In this document: in pieces, positions 22,172-33,451 of the stretch
Position numbering within the stretch: position 1 is the stretch's first letter
How the letters are laid out: every line of letters starts with the position of its first letter
Source: Portulaca oleracea
Lineage: Eukaryota; Streptophyta; Magnoliopsida; Caryophyllales; Portulacaceae
DNA length: 64,000 nucleotides
Assembly (NCBI GenBank): GCA_029582165.1
Contig: CM055871.1
Location: 26,432,802-26,496,801, forward strand
Direction of reading: 5' to 3'
Position numbers and translations under genes: made by a program
Notes under the pieces: model-generated
Told to the model about the DNA's origin: nothing
Seen by the model: only the letters and a program-made list of their open reading frames with translations
Databases searched by the model: none

Positions 22172-23131
22172 ATCTTATTCAAGACTATTAGTAGTCCCTT
22201 GAAATTTCATAGAGAGGTATATATGAATATGTAAAATGATAAATGTCTTAATTCAAAACTATTAATAATCATCTTGAATTTTATCTAAATCACTCAAAAA
22301 ATTAAAAATAAGCATTCCTTTAAATTATTACAATTGTATATTTCTTTACTTAAGGGTTATTAAGACTTATAAATTATATAAAAATATTTATTTATTTATA
22401 TTTTTTCATATATATGAAACTACGCATAAAATGTACATTCTCTGCTATGATTCATAAAATTAGGATATAACTTATAGTTATTGGCCTAGCTAATAAGTGT
22501 TATACTCTTATAGTTGATAAATATATATAATCACTAGAGAAAGTATTATTAAAATTTACAAAAATGTGAATTACGTACAATTCAAGATGATTATTAAGCA
22601 TCTTGATTTAAAACGCGTATTACCAACAAAAAAAATAAAAACTTGTGCGGGTTGATAGTAAAAAGATTAAATTGTAATCATAATTAATGGGCATATATAT
22701 TGACGAGGGAGAGATGAAAAGTAATTAACAATGGGAAAATTTGGTAAAATGATAATTAATATGTTATTGTAATACAAAGTAACAAATATCATAAAATCAA
22801 AAAAATATTCAAATGACTAATAATATGAAATAGATGGAGTACTTTAAAAAAGTTTAGATGCTAAAGTAGTAATTTATAAATAGGGTTAAATATGACAAAG
22901 CAGTAATAAATATTGCATCAGAATTATAAAGTGACCAATATTGAGAAACATGAAAAGTTAGTTTTTTTTTTTGCAATAGAGACAAAGTATGAAAAGTTAG
23001 TTACAGTGACAAAAATTTATGAACATAAGAGTGATTTAACATATTGTCTCTTCTATTTCTGTCCAGTCTAATTTTTTTTGAATTAATACATTAGGCCAAG
23101 TTCTTTGAGCCTGTAACTAAAAGGTTACTTA
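22172..23131. other. AT-rich intergenic DNA, no feature seen
   Basis: No domain, RNA gene or transposon terminus was recognised. Confidence 0.5.
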
Positions 23132-23136
23132 CTTTA

Positions 23137-23991
23137 TGATCCGAAATCGACTAGGAAACACAAGATTCAAGCCCAAGCAATAACAACCTAGGGTTTAAGG
23201 AAACCCCAAGTTAGAACTTAAGAACAAACTCTATTTTTAGGGGTTTTATGATAGAAATAACAAGAACAATTAAAAGAAGGATATGATTAATGTAAAGAGT
23301 AATTAACTTCCTCAATAGTCTAAGAATCACAAGAGGTTGCAAAGAAAACTTTCACAAGCATCCACACTTGTTCTTCCATGGTATTCCACCAAAGAGGTTG
23401 AAAGATGCAAATCAACTCACAAGTGAAAAGAAATTTGGTTAAACACTCCCACAAAGGATTAAGCTTAATTACAATAAACTAGGGTTCCAAATACCCTCTT
23501 AATAGTTCATAAACATAAGTGTTTTAGTCTTCCAAAATTTGCCTACAAAAAAGAGCGGGATGGGGTATAAATGAGGGAAGAAAACACAACAAAGAGAAGG
23601 GTGAAATTTACGATCTGCAGAAAAAAGGTCAAGGCGCGACCAGCGCCTCCACCAAGCGATTGGGGGAGAAAAAAAAAGAGAAGGCACGGCCAACACCTGG
23701 CTGGGTACGACCAGCGCCCTCTTGTTTTCCTTGCCATTTCTCGGTTGTTTTTCCGTTTTTCTTTCGCTCGATCTTCTACGCTCGGTCTTACACCCCAACC
23801 CTTCTGTGATGAAAAAAATTGCCCCTTTGCTTGACCTCAATCCCAACTTGATTGCTTCCTAACCTTCCTTGGCTCCCAAAACGGTCGATGTTGACCCAAA
23901 AAGTGACCCGATTCCACTTGGGGAAAAATCCAGTCTAGACCCTCCATTGTTATCATTTCCAAAGTGAGGTACCCCTAGGAAATATGGATCA
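23137..23991 (-). repeat. 3' LTR of the short gypsy element
   Basis: TGAT...ATCA ends. A TATA-like stretch reads ATTTATACCCC on the minus strand (about 23557-23568). Three 15-bp imperfect palindromes lie at 23633, 23683 and 23704 (for example GGCGCGACCAGCGCC). Frames across it at 23499-23846 are not genes. Confidence 0.92.
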
Positions 23992-24056
23992 GACTTCCCT
24001 TGTTGAAGAAGACTTGTCCTCAACTCTTGAGGGTTCAAATCCAACCAATTGCTCAT
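23992..24056 (-). pseudogene. Polyprotein C-terminus and polypurine tract remnant
   Basis: On the minus strand the last codons read NPQELRTSLLQQGKSD, close to the short conserved tail of many plant gypsy polyproteins just before the 3' LTR. The purine-rich ACAAGGGAAGTC abutting the LTR (23992-24003) would be the polypurine tract. Presence of this tail without the enzymes points to internal deletion rather than an element that never had pol. Confidence 0.5.
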
Positions 24057-24182
24057 GTAAAATCAACTCAATAAAATCCATTAGTTGGATCAAAGTGACA
24101 CTATCAACCCCTTCTTCACAAAGGTGTAGCGATTTCGGAAAGAAAAGGGACCAACTCGCCATCATAAAGGACCCTCACACAC

Positions 24183-24961
24183 CTAGCACTCATCATCTTG
24201 TTGTGCAACAAGATAGTCGGCACAAGAGATATCAAGGTTAAGGTCGACAAAAGAGGCCTCTTCCTTGGTCGATCTCGGTGCCGGAGGGAGTAAACTAGGG
24301 TGCGAGGCTACGGACTTGCCGACATGCAACTTGTTTCCAATTTGCGGGTCAAGAATAGACAGACATGGCTCATCGCTTGCAATCATTGTGTGGAGCTCAG
24401 TAGGAGGCTTTTGAGTGACGGTGAAGAACAAGGATGGGAGATGGGAAATTTTTTAGGAGCTTTGGATCTTTCAACTTGATCACTAGGATAGCCTTTTCGT
24501 AAAAGTAAAATCAAATGTGGCTTCCTTTCACTTAAAGCATTCCCATCCCGTGTTTCACTCGTATGAAGGAGGTCACTCTTCTCACTTCCCAGCCCAGGTT
24601 GATGTTTGTGGAGTTGGTTAAAGGTGAGATGGGTGTGAGCACAAGTCACCTTTTTCCCATAAGGAATGATTAAGTGTTTTTACAACCATTATGAATGGCA
24701 AGCCTATCATATTGTCAAGGTCTTCCAAAGGAGAAAGTGACAAGCATCCATGGGAACGATATCGCAAAGAAGACTACTATGTAAAAACAAATGAAAAAAA
24801 TATATCAAGACTTGTTGAGATACCTGAAGATGACTACCATCTTTAAGATCTTGCAAGCTACAAGGTTGGGGATAAGCTAGGACGGGCAATTGAAGCTTCT
24901 CCACCAAAGTAATAGATGTCACATTCAAATAACTCCCATTATCGATGATCATCTTATACAC
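24183..24961 (-). pseudogene. gypsy aspartic protease remnant and linker
   Basis: The minus-strand frame 24961-24707 contains MYKMIIDNGSYLNV followed by 'LVEKLQLPVLAYPQPC' and 'DIVPMDACHFLLWKTL'. This aligns with the retroviral-type protease of the neighbouring gypsy element (IVDSGS..., 'EKLHLPVIAHPRPY', 'DVVPMDAYHLLLGRPW' at 47.8-48.3 kb). The active-site motif is D-N-G rather than D-S/T-G. The frames downstream to 24183 look like the protease-to-RT linker and then stop. Confidence 0.7.
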
Positions 24962-24990
24962 TCTATCCTTGATCTTACACTGGGTATAAA

Positions 24991-25775
24991 AGAGCTTTTC
25001 CCATTGAGAATCATCCTACGAATCCTTGGTCATGACAAAAGATTGCGTAGGAGTGGAGCTCTCGCCTTCTTGAGCATGGACTTCAACATTAGCCTTTGGA
25101 GCATCCGACATGGATACATCTCTAGCCTCGGGTGTTCCAACCACCTTTGTGGGGCAATGAGCTTGGTAATGACCATACTCTCTACATTTCAAGCATTTTC
25201 TCCCCTTGACCTTCTTAAGATATTCTGCATCATCCGCTTGAGCTCCAAAAGATGGTTTGGATGGATTGGAAAATCGATTTCCCTTGGACGAATAGTTAAC
25301 CCGAGAATGAGTGTCATCCTTACTAGAAAGCCATGAGTAAGTCCTTTTCTCTTTTCTCCATTCATGAGGATCACCGGGTATGGAAGAGCTTTTCCCGTTA
25401 AGAATCATCCTACGGATCCTTGGTCGTGATAAAGGATTGCGTGGAAGTGGAGCTCTCCCCTTCTTGAGCACAGACCTCAACGTTAGCCTTTGGAGCCTCC
25501 GACACTGATACATCACTAGCGTCAGGTGTTTCAACCACCTTTGTGGGGCAATGAGCTTGGTAATGACCATACTCTCTACATTTAAAGCACTTTCTCCCCT
25601 TGGCCTTCTTAAGATATTCCGCATCATCTGCTTGAGCTCCAAAAGATGGTTTGGATGGATTGGAAGATCGATTTCCCTTGAATGAAGTGCAAACCCGAGA
25701 ATGAGTGTCATCCTTACTAGAAGGTCATGAGTAAGTCCTCTTATCTTTTCTCCATTCATGAGGATCACCAGCTCT
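24991..25775 (-). repeat. 394-bp tandem duplication within gag
   Basis: The sequence from AGAGCTTTTCCCATTGAGAA (24991) to 25384 recurs from AGAGCTTTTCCCGTTAAGAA (25385) onward with scattered mismatches. Each copy includes a zinc-knuckle segment. Because 394 is not a multiple of three, the duplication throws the two copies into different frames. Confidence 0.85.
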
Positions 25776-26075
25776 AGACCCATGAATAGAGATGCTAGGT
25801 CGATGTCTGACATATGAACTCCGATAATCACCATAAGATCTCTCATAGTCACCATGTCGAGCTCTAGAAGTCCGAAATGAATCACCATGAGCCTTTCTCG
25901 GGGAACCGCGTTGCAATTTGGTCATGGCATAACTCAAATCGCTCACTTGACGTTGTATCATTTCTTGGCTATCTACGATATGTTGAAGAGTCATATCGAG
26001 GGTGGATTTAGAATGGAAATTGGGTCGAGGAAGGGGAAATTTTCCGTCGCCAACTTGACTTAATGAAGAGGACAT
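25016..26075 (-). pseudogene. gypsy gag, truncated and internally duplicated
   Basis: Gag opens at 26075 (MSSSLSQVGDGKFPLPRPNF...) and is in frame to about 25725. After the duplicated block, frame 25888-25016 reads through a CCHC knuckle, GRKCLKCREYGHYQAHCPTK (about 25200). The usual retrotransposon gag core (as in 48312-49181) seems to be missing between the N-terminal part and the knuckle. The protein would have been an RNA-binding capsid component; this copy is damaged. Confidence 0.75.
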
Positions 26076-26787
26076 TTTGTGGAGCTAAGGGAATTGATGG
26101 GTTAAGGTAAAGATGATAAGATGGGGTTTTGAGGTTCTTTGTGGCTAAAGGAAATTTTGTGGAGTTCGTGAGACCAATTTTTATGGGGGAAGATGGGGTG
26201 AATTCGGCAATGGTAAATGGCAATTATGAGCAACAATGGAAGATAGTCATCAAGGCAACGAGCATACACCAAGTGACCACCTCACACACACAAATAGAGA
26301 CAACAAGTTATCCAACAAAATCTCAATTCAACCATTTTCATCCATGGAAGAAGCATGAACAAATATCAAACCCCAAAATATTCAATTCTCCAAACTTACT
26401 CCCAATGTTCTCTCCAAAATTGCAACCCCAATCAACACCAAAAAAATTTCAACAAATCAATACCAACAATAAGAGGGCATGTATTGGATTCACTTGGGTA
26501 CCAAAAATCACAACAAACTCAACCAAAACATGCCAACATGCAAACATCAAATTTCCAAAATAGTGAAATAAATTTTTAGGCATATATATCTTCACAAATC
26601 AACCCAATACTCAACAACTACTTAGACCCAAATAATAAAAATCACATGCCAACATTGCTAACACATCAAGGGTCCAATATCAATCATCAAGTAAGAACTT
26701 TACATCCATAAACATCAAGAACAATGCCCAAATCAACAAGAACAAAATTTGGAAATTTCAAGCACCCAAAATAAGTTCTAACCCTAA

Positions 26788-26799
26788 GCTCTGATACCA
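26788..26799 (-). other. Primer binding site of the short gypsy element
   Basis: The plus strand reads GCTCTGATACCA, the exact complement of TGGTATCAGAGC (initiator tRNA-Met), three bases from the LTR. Confidence 0.9.
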
Positions 26800-26801
26800 A
26801 A

Positions 26802-27645
26802 TGATATGGAATCGACTATGAAACACAAGATTCAAGCCCGAGGATTAACATCTAACCTAGGGTTTAAGGACGCCCCAAGTTAGAACTCAAGAACAAACTC
26901 TATTTTTTGGGTTTTTGTGATAGAGATAGCAAGAACAATTAAAAGAAGGATATGACTAATGTAAAAAGTAATTAACTCACGTAATAGCCTAAGAATCACA
27001 AGAGGTTGCAAAGAAAACCTTCACAAGCATCTACACGTGTTCTTCCATGGGATTCCACCAAATAGAGGTTGAAAGATGCACATTAACTCACAAGTGAAAA
27101 GGAATTTGGTTAAGCACTCCCACAAAAGATTAAATTTAATTACAAGGAATTAGGGTTTCAAATACTCTCTTAATAGTTCATAAACTTAGTGTTTTAATTT
27201 AGTCTTCCAAAAGTTGCCTACAAAAATGAGGGGGATGGGGTATAAACGGGGGAAGAAAACACAACAAAGAGAAGGGGAGACATTCGCGAATCTACAGAAA
27301 AAAGTCGAGGCGTAACCAGCGCCTTCAACCAAGCAATTGGGGCGGAGAAAAAAGAAAAGGTGCGGCCAGCACCCTCTTGTTTCCCTTGTCAGTTCTCGAT
27401 TGTTTTTCCGTTTCTCTTTCGCCTCGATCTTCTTCGTTCGGTCTTCATCCCCGACCCTTGTATGATGACAAAATTGCCCCTTTGCTTGACCTCTAGATTC
27501 CAACTCTTCTTCCTAGCTTTCCTTGGCTCCTGAAACGGCTGATGCTGACCTAAAATGCGACCCAATTCAGCTTGGGGAAAAATTGAGTCCGAGCCCTCCA
27601 TTGTTATTATTTCCAAAGTGAGGTATCCCTAGGAAATACGAATCA
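26802..27645 (-). repeat. 5' LTR of the short gypsy element
   Basis: TGAT...ATCA ends; aligns along its whole length with 23137-23991. A TATA-like GTTTATACCCC (minus strand) lies at about 27238-27248. It has palindromes at 27309 (GGCGTAACCAGCGCC) and 27359 (GGTGCGGCCAGCACC), 50 bp apart; the third copy present in the other LTR is missing. Confidence 0.92.
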
Positions 27646-27650
27646 CTTTA

Positions 27651-28621
27651 CCTACCTTTACTTTCATTATAGATTTGTACTTATCTTAGTTTGTCTATTC
27701 TTAGTTTCTTACACTACCTTATCTAACTTACATAATACATTATATTTCAAAATTCATATATTTAATAAGTGATGTGATATATGTGATTTATCTTACTTAC
27801 AACACTTTATTAAAAAAATTACAAATTATTTATTTAAAATTTTATATATTTAATTGATTTGATTGATGTGATTTATCTTATTTACTTACTCTATTTTCTA
27901 CTATTTTCTACTTATCTACTTCTACTTACACTACCTACGTATAGTCATATACTTACCTTACTCTATCTTTTATTTACTAACGAAATCAACAAGGCTTTTG
28001 CAATAATAACCAATGTGTATTATATTGTATTACCTATTAATTATGTAAGCTATTTTCCGCATCAAAACTTTTGTGATGTATGAAATACAAATTATATTGT
28101 ATTATCTTTTATTTACTAACGAAATACAAATTTTTTAATTTTTTTTACGATATTTGTCCATTTATAGTTTCAATAAAAAAATTTCATCATTATGGCCATG
28201 TTCTTTTATGATGTATAATAAATTTATCATATGTATCTCACTCTTGCTTGCTTTATCCCACTTTTTCAACAATATGTTACTTCCTTACCTATCTTACATT
28301 ATATACGTTTAAAAATTTATTTATTAGTGATGTGATTGATGTGAATTGTCTTATTCACAAATATTAAAAATTATATTTTAAAAATTTATATTTAAATTAT
28401 GCGACTGATGTGACTTATTTTTTCCAAATACTATCCGGTCTATCCTCCCCTTCCCACTATATCCCACATTTTTCACTATACTGTTCTCTTGAATTATCCT
28501 ACGCTCTAAAAAAAAATTAGGACCTATGTTATTATAGGACCTATGTTATTACTTTTTTTTTACTACTTTGATCCTAAACAAAAATAACTTTAGTATGAAA
28601 GGGGGAGTATTACTTAGTTTA
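27651..28621. other. AT-rich DNA with CTTACCT-type repeat sequence
   Basis: It is rich in TTATCTTACTTAC-like motifs similar to those at 2700-3130, probably decayed MITE sequence. A GGCCATGTTCTTTTATGATG stretch at about 28194 resembles a Tourist terminus without a clear partner. No genes. Confidence 0.4.
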
Positions 28622-28870
28622 GGCATCGTTTTTTTATACGGTGAAATTGCGGTGCGGTAAGTTGTTGGGGGTTGCAGTGAGTTGCGGTAAATTGCGGTGG
28701 AAAATAATAAATTGGTGTTGATATTAATAGAAAGGTAAATAGTAGATTGCGTTAGATTGTGGTGAGTTGAGGTAGATTGCGGTATATTGTGGTGAGTTGC
28801 GGTAGATTGCGGTAGGTTACGATAAATTGCGGTGCGGTAAGTTGCAGTACCTCATAGAAAGAACGGTGCC
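28622..28870. mobile_element. Tourist-like MITE, TTCTTTTAT family, copy 4 (249 bp)
   Basis: The left end GGCATCGTTTTTTTATACGG pairs with the right end TAGAAAGAACGGTGCC. TTA precedes it (28619-28621) and AAA follows. The interior repeats TTGCGGTAGATTGCGGT and AGTTGCGGTAAATTGCGGT. Confidence 0.75.
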
Positions 28871-28923
28871 AAAAAAATCCTCTCTAAAAACACAATTCCC
28901 GTATTAGGTAGTATAATCATATC

Positions 28924-29434
28924 TAGACCTTGTCAATTCGGGCATTGGGTTAAATATAAGTTGGGTGTATATCGCATTCAGATAAATGCGGTCGGGTGTA
29001 TTTCGGATTTGGATAAATATGGGAGGTGTATTTCGGTTTTAGGTCCACCCAAAAGTTATGATCCCGACCTTTTCGATTTTTCCTTTGAAGAACACCATAT
29101 ATAAGTACTATTCTGTACAATTACATATAATAAAATACGATTATTTTCTAGTAAAGATAAACTAATTTGAATTTTTCAACTTAAACTAGAGAACTAATAG
29201 ATGAATAAGTTGAATTTGTAGTTTAATAGTCGGGAATTCCAATGAAAAGTCACAAATTCCAACAGAACTGAACTTAAAATTTAAAACTTTCGGGTCAAGC
29301 CGGTCGAGTTTGACCTACTAATTTACGAGCTTTCTAGATTTGGTTGTCTTTAGGTTTGCGCTAAGAAAATCGTGTTCAAAACCTAAAAATTTCGAGTTGG
29401 GTTACCAAATTGGATCAAAAAAAATCCGGGTCTA
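28924..29434. mobile_element. hAT-like MITE (TAGACC...GGTCTA), decayed
   Basis: The left end TAGACCTTGTCAATTCGGG and the right end AATCCGGGTCTA are roughly inverse and match the terminus of the MITE at 33707. The interior has GGGTGTATTTCGG repeats. I could not find an 8-bp duplication, so the limits are tentative. Confidence 0.5.
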
Positions 29435-30251
29435 CCACTCTAGCCGGACCATATAATTAGTTCCAGCTTTGTTTTTTTTTCTTTTGGGTAATTGTTTATT
29501 TTTTACCACTCTTTTTAGTTCTAAAAATACTGTCGACAGAATTTGTTTATATTTTTGCTTCATTTTGTGCAATATTGAACAAATATTTACCTAGCTCATT
29601 TGATGAATCCAGATAGATAATAGTGAACATAAAAGAATACGCATTAAAAACAAATGGTAAAAAAATTAATGGTAAGGATAATTATAGAAGGAGACATTGA
29701 TTTTGATTTTGCAGAGGAAAATCAGAACAATGCGAAGAAAATAACATTGATGAGATGCAAAGAAGGCCCCATTATAATTATTATTGTCTGAATTCTGAAG
29801 TTGGTGGGAGTGAAGATGATGGCTGCCTCCGTTTTTTTTTTCCAAAAAAGAAAAAAAGAGACAGTTTCCTCTAATTGAAAATGATAAATATTTTGGAGTA
29901 CATATCTTAAGTGTTTTGTCTTTGTATAAAACTTATATATTTGTAAATTGAATTGAAAAAATTACATGATTATTGACCTCTATAACTATAATAATAAATA
30001 TAAATGGTATAAAATTACATTTTTATCTAATTTTCTAAATTTGCAAAAAAAAAAACGTCTAAAATATGTTTATCAAAGTCGTCGGATTTTAACTTGAATA
30101 ATATTTTCTTTGTTTCTATTTATTTATCCATTTATCTAATTTTTCTTTTTCCTAATTATTTTTTATTTTACATTTTTATTGTAACTTTTATCAATTTTAC
30201 ATCTATATTCTTTATCCTTCATAATTAATGGTTATCAGTTTAACTCATTTA
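29435..30251. other. AT-rich intergenic DNA
   Basis: No genes seen. The final TTA (30249-30251) is the target duplication of the next MITE. Confidence 0.5.
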
Positions 30252-30506
30252 GATCCCGTTCTTTTATGCGGTATATCCTACGACACTTCATCACACTTTA
30301 CCACAATCATTACCAAAATATCTTCTTATTTTTCTCTCTCCTCACTTTTCTCCTTTACTATTTACATTCTCTCTCCTCATCTCCCCCACCTACCACAACT
30401 CTCACCACAATTTACCACAACCCACCACACTTCACCACACTTTTCCAAATTCCACCGCTCCGCACCATATTACCATACCGCACGACACCGTATAAAAGAC
30501 GGAGCC
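30252..30506. mobile_element. Tourist-like MITE, TTCTTTTATGCGG family, copy 5 (255 bp)
   Basis: The left end GATCCCGTTCTTTTATGCGG pairs with the right end CCGTATAAAAGACGGAGCC. TTA is duplicated exactly (30249-30251, 30507-30509). The interior is CACCACAATTTACCACAACC-type sequence with a TTCTCTCTCCTC tract, the other strand of the TGTGGTGGG pattern. The Pro/His-rich frames here are artefacts. Confidence 0.88.
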
Positions 30507-30509
30507 TTA

Positions 30510-31492
30510 GTAATTTCTCTCTCTAATTTTATTGGTTATCTTGATTTCTATCCAACGACCCAAAGTGATTGTTGGGATTCACTCATGAATAAAAATCTCT
30601 CACGTTGGAAAAGTAAAGAGAAAGGACATGGTATATAAGTCAAGTGGACTACTCATCTTAACACCAATTGATTTTAAGATAGAACCTCACTTAATTTATG
30701 TACCATGGACCTTGGTGGAATGGGCTCCCGCCTTAAATCTCCCATAAAGAGACAAATAAAAAATAACTTTGACACTTTCTTGTTTCTTTCCTTCTTTTTG
30801 GGGGGATTACAAATTCAATTTTTCCATGGGAAAGGGCTCCATAAGTCTTGTCCGTACCAAGAGCCTACAGGTGCAAAATTGGCTTGTAATAGCTAGCTAC
30901 AATCACTTTCATGAAATATTGTGATATTTTTCTCCTTACATAATAATAATGATTTGAGATGGATGGAGGGAGGGTGTATTATTCTAAGTTAGTTCACGAG
31001 TTGTTACGTCCCACATCTTGTCAATTGACAAGCTAAGATTGTAAGATCTTAAATCATAGCATTTGGTTAGGCATATTCGCAAGTTTAAAAGAGTATTCTC
31101 TCTTTTACTATTTATTTATTCATTTAACTAAGTTTATTGTTCTTAATTATTTTTCATTTTACATTTTTGGTATAACTTTTATTAATTTTACATTTATATT
31201 TTCCGTCCTTCATATTTAGTGTTCATTAACTTAAGTAATTTTATAATTTTTGTCCCTAACTTTGTTTGTTATTTTAATTTTTTTTCCATCCTTCTAAAAT
31301 GCTAAATAAAAAAGGGGCGGATGGAATACTAGTCTACTACCGACAAGGCCATGACTGATGCCTAATTTTCAACATAACTAAATAATAAATAAAGTGTAAT
31401 GTCGTGTACTTAGCAGCCTCTATAATTCAATTTTTGTAGATTTTAAATTTTTTCTGAAAATAGAAAAAAATAGACAGAAAAGATGTCCTCCA
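30510..31492. other. Intergenic DNA with a decayed Stowaway-like stretch
   Basis: A degraded Stowaway-like stretch is recognisable at about 31085-31330, ending GGGGCGGATGGAAT. Nothing else is supported. Confidence 0.4.
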
Positions 31493-32102
31493 TAGGGTTG
31501 TTTATAATTCAGTTCGGACCGAAAAATAGACTGAATTGGACTGGACCGAAAGGACCGAACATAATTCGATCCAGTCCTCAGCCCATGAAATATCAAATTT
31601 TGGTCTTCGATCCAGTCCCCGGACCGAACTAAAAAGACCGAGGATTGGACCGAGGATCGAATTACAATAGTTGCTCGGATTTTTTCATCACTTTTCAGTC
31701 TTTTATCCTCATTTTGGTGCCTCTTTCAATTTCAAAAATCAAAACTCCCTCCCTCCTCCTCGATCCAGTGGGACTAGTACGTTTTTCCAGTCCGGACTAG
31801 AGACTTAACCATTATGTTATGTAGCCCAACTTTGAAGAGGAAAAACGTTCGAATTAAGTATTAGTTTGTCGATCTATTTGCATAGGTTCAGTTGTTCACA
31901 CAAAATTTGATAGCAGAATCCAACCCCTTAGTTCGGTCCATTTCGGTCGGTCCAATCCTGGACTAAACTTTTTTCGGTCGGTCCAGTCCCCGACCGAAAA
32001 AAGTTCGGTCCAATCCTCGGTCCAGACCAACCCCTTGTTCGGTCTTCAATCCAATCCAAACCAGTCTAATTTGGTCAAGTCCCAGACCGATCAACAACCC
32101 TC
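31493..32102. mobile_element. hAT-like MITE rich in CGGTCC/GGACCG (about 610 bp)
   Basis: The left end TAGGGTTGTTTATAATTCAG and the right end CCGATCAACAACCCTC are inverse over the first ~10 bases. Both sub-terminal regions are packed with GGTCCAGTCC, TCGGTCCAGT and GGACCGAA, the pattern of hAT elements that bind transposase sub-terminally. The flanking 8 bp do not match cleanly. Confidence 0.55.
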
Positions 32103-33338
32103 ATGTTATCTGGTTTTAACCTTTACTTCATCCCTACATACATTTTGGGTACTCTCACTTTAAGGAATCAGAGGGTATTGACGAGTAAAAAACTGTACAT
32201 GACCATCAATGTTGCTGTTCTGAGATGTGGTAAAAACATGTTTTAGGGTTCCTCAGCACTCTTAGGTTAAAATCAGTGTCCATCCAATTTTCATGCAAAT
32301 AACTTCTTGTTTATATCTTTTATTATTCTATGGGTATTTTTTATTTTTATTTTTTTGGCAGGGAGAAGCAGTGAAGGGGATTCCATTCACGCAGTTGGAG
32401 TGAGAGGGAACTCTCTAGATAGCTCTTATTTAGGACTTCATTCCATGTTTTCCCGAACTTTAATCACTAACCCGCAGTCACACATCGTCAAACAGTCAGA
32501 CAGCCGGTTAAAAATGAAAGGTAGTCGCTTCGAGCCTTCGAACGTTAGCTCTGCAACTGTTGAGAAAAATAAAGGCAGCTAATTCGTCTGCATCTCTTGG
32601 AGGACACGACAAGGTGGTATCAGAGCCCTAGTTTGAGGTAGCATGGTTTGCACTTAGTTCGTGGGAGGAATAATTGTGAACAAGCATTGTTTGGCGTGAC
32701 TGAGGAAGTTGCTATCAACATGTACGGAAGGAGAATTGAATCCTAACATCTTGGATGACAAGCTGAAGTCCTTGTCTCTCTCACTCCCCCCCTTTCTTTC
32801 TTTCATCATTGTCAAGAGATAAAGATAAATCTTCACCACATAGTAGCGCAACACCAAGTGACGCCAACTTATTATATCACTGTCAATGCTCACCGTTGCC
32901 AACATGTTCAGATCATCAGGGCTAGAACGCGAGCCCTTCCTAAATACCGTACTTTTGTATATAATGTCTTTCTAGCCAAAAAAAAAAGGGGGGGAGTCTT
33001 GTTCGAAGGAGTAACCGAGTAAGCAAATATGCAAACCAGACTTAGGCACGACAAGAACATAAATAAAAGGTGTGAGCAAGACGACAACGAAATCACATAG
33101 AAGACATAGGAAATTACATATGAGGTGAATATATTCAAAGATTCAATAAAAATACCTAAGTGTTTCTAATGATGTCTGACATCTCTGAACCCCACTTTCC
33201 CTCCCTCAGAAAACATGCTACAATCTAGAAAGCAACCAAGCATACAAGGATACTTAGAGCCAAGTGCCCGGTGAGGAGATAGACAAGGCAAGCAACAACA
33301 CAAATAGCGCCATTGCTTCTGCATCTCTAGGATGGATA
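32103..33338. other. Downstream flank of the host gene; no second gene supported
   Basis: The part just below 33338 should include the 3' untranslated region of the RRM gene, but no clear polyadenylation signal stands out. A 91-codon plus-strand frame (32307-32582) follows a splice-acceptor-like tract (T-rich, then GGCAG at about 32361) and contains no known domain. An isolated TGGTATCAGAGCC lies at about 32614. Confidence 0.4.
32614..32626 (+). other. Orphan primer-binding-site-like sequence
   Basis: TGGTATCAGAGCC matches the tRNA-Met primer site of plant LTR elements exactly. No LTR end or gag was recognised next to it, so it may be the remnant of a lost element or coincidence. Confidence 0.35.
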
Positions 33339-33451
33339 TTAACGCCTTCCGCGGGGACCGCCACCGCCACCGCCAGAACGAGGGCCAGGGTGCCGAGAGA
33401 ATTGTATGCGCAGGTACGACGAATCTGGGTTATCTTCATCCATCTTGTATC
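33339..33451 (-). CDS. Exon 6 of the NSR-like gene
   Basis: Acceptor CCCACAG precedes 33451. The exon encodes YKMDEDNPDSSYLRIQFSRH and the Gly/Arg tail, ending in TAA at 33339-33341. The GGC/GGT run is a short in-frame repeat (plus strand about 33359-33377), where length variation could occur. Confidence 0.92.

Larger units (their letters stand above)
23137..27645 (-). mobile_element. Short non-autonomous Ty3/gypsy-type element
   Basis: Two related LTRs (855 and 844 bp) bound 2.8 kb of internal sequence, read on the minus strand. The 5-bp duplication CTTTA is intact on both sides (23132-23136, 27646-27650). It has a tRNA-Met primer site, gag with a CCHC knuckle and a decayed protease, but no reverse transcriptase, RNase H or integrase segment that I can find. 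It would therefore need enzymes supplied in trans. The LTRs have diverged visibly, so it is not young. Confidence 0.93.

Noticed and set aside
20844..22182. His/Pro/Thr-rich frames (…HHNPPQPTT…)
   Set aside because: They come from the CCACAACCCACC interior of Tourist-like MITEs.
23499..23846. 115-codon minus-strand frame with basic residues
   Set aside because: Lies inside an LTR; the counterpart in the other LTR is not conserved as protein.
25016..25336. Plus-strand 148-codon frame at 24890-25336
   Set aside because: Shadow of the minus-strand gag with the CCHC knuckle; it has no domain of its own.
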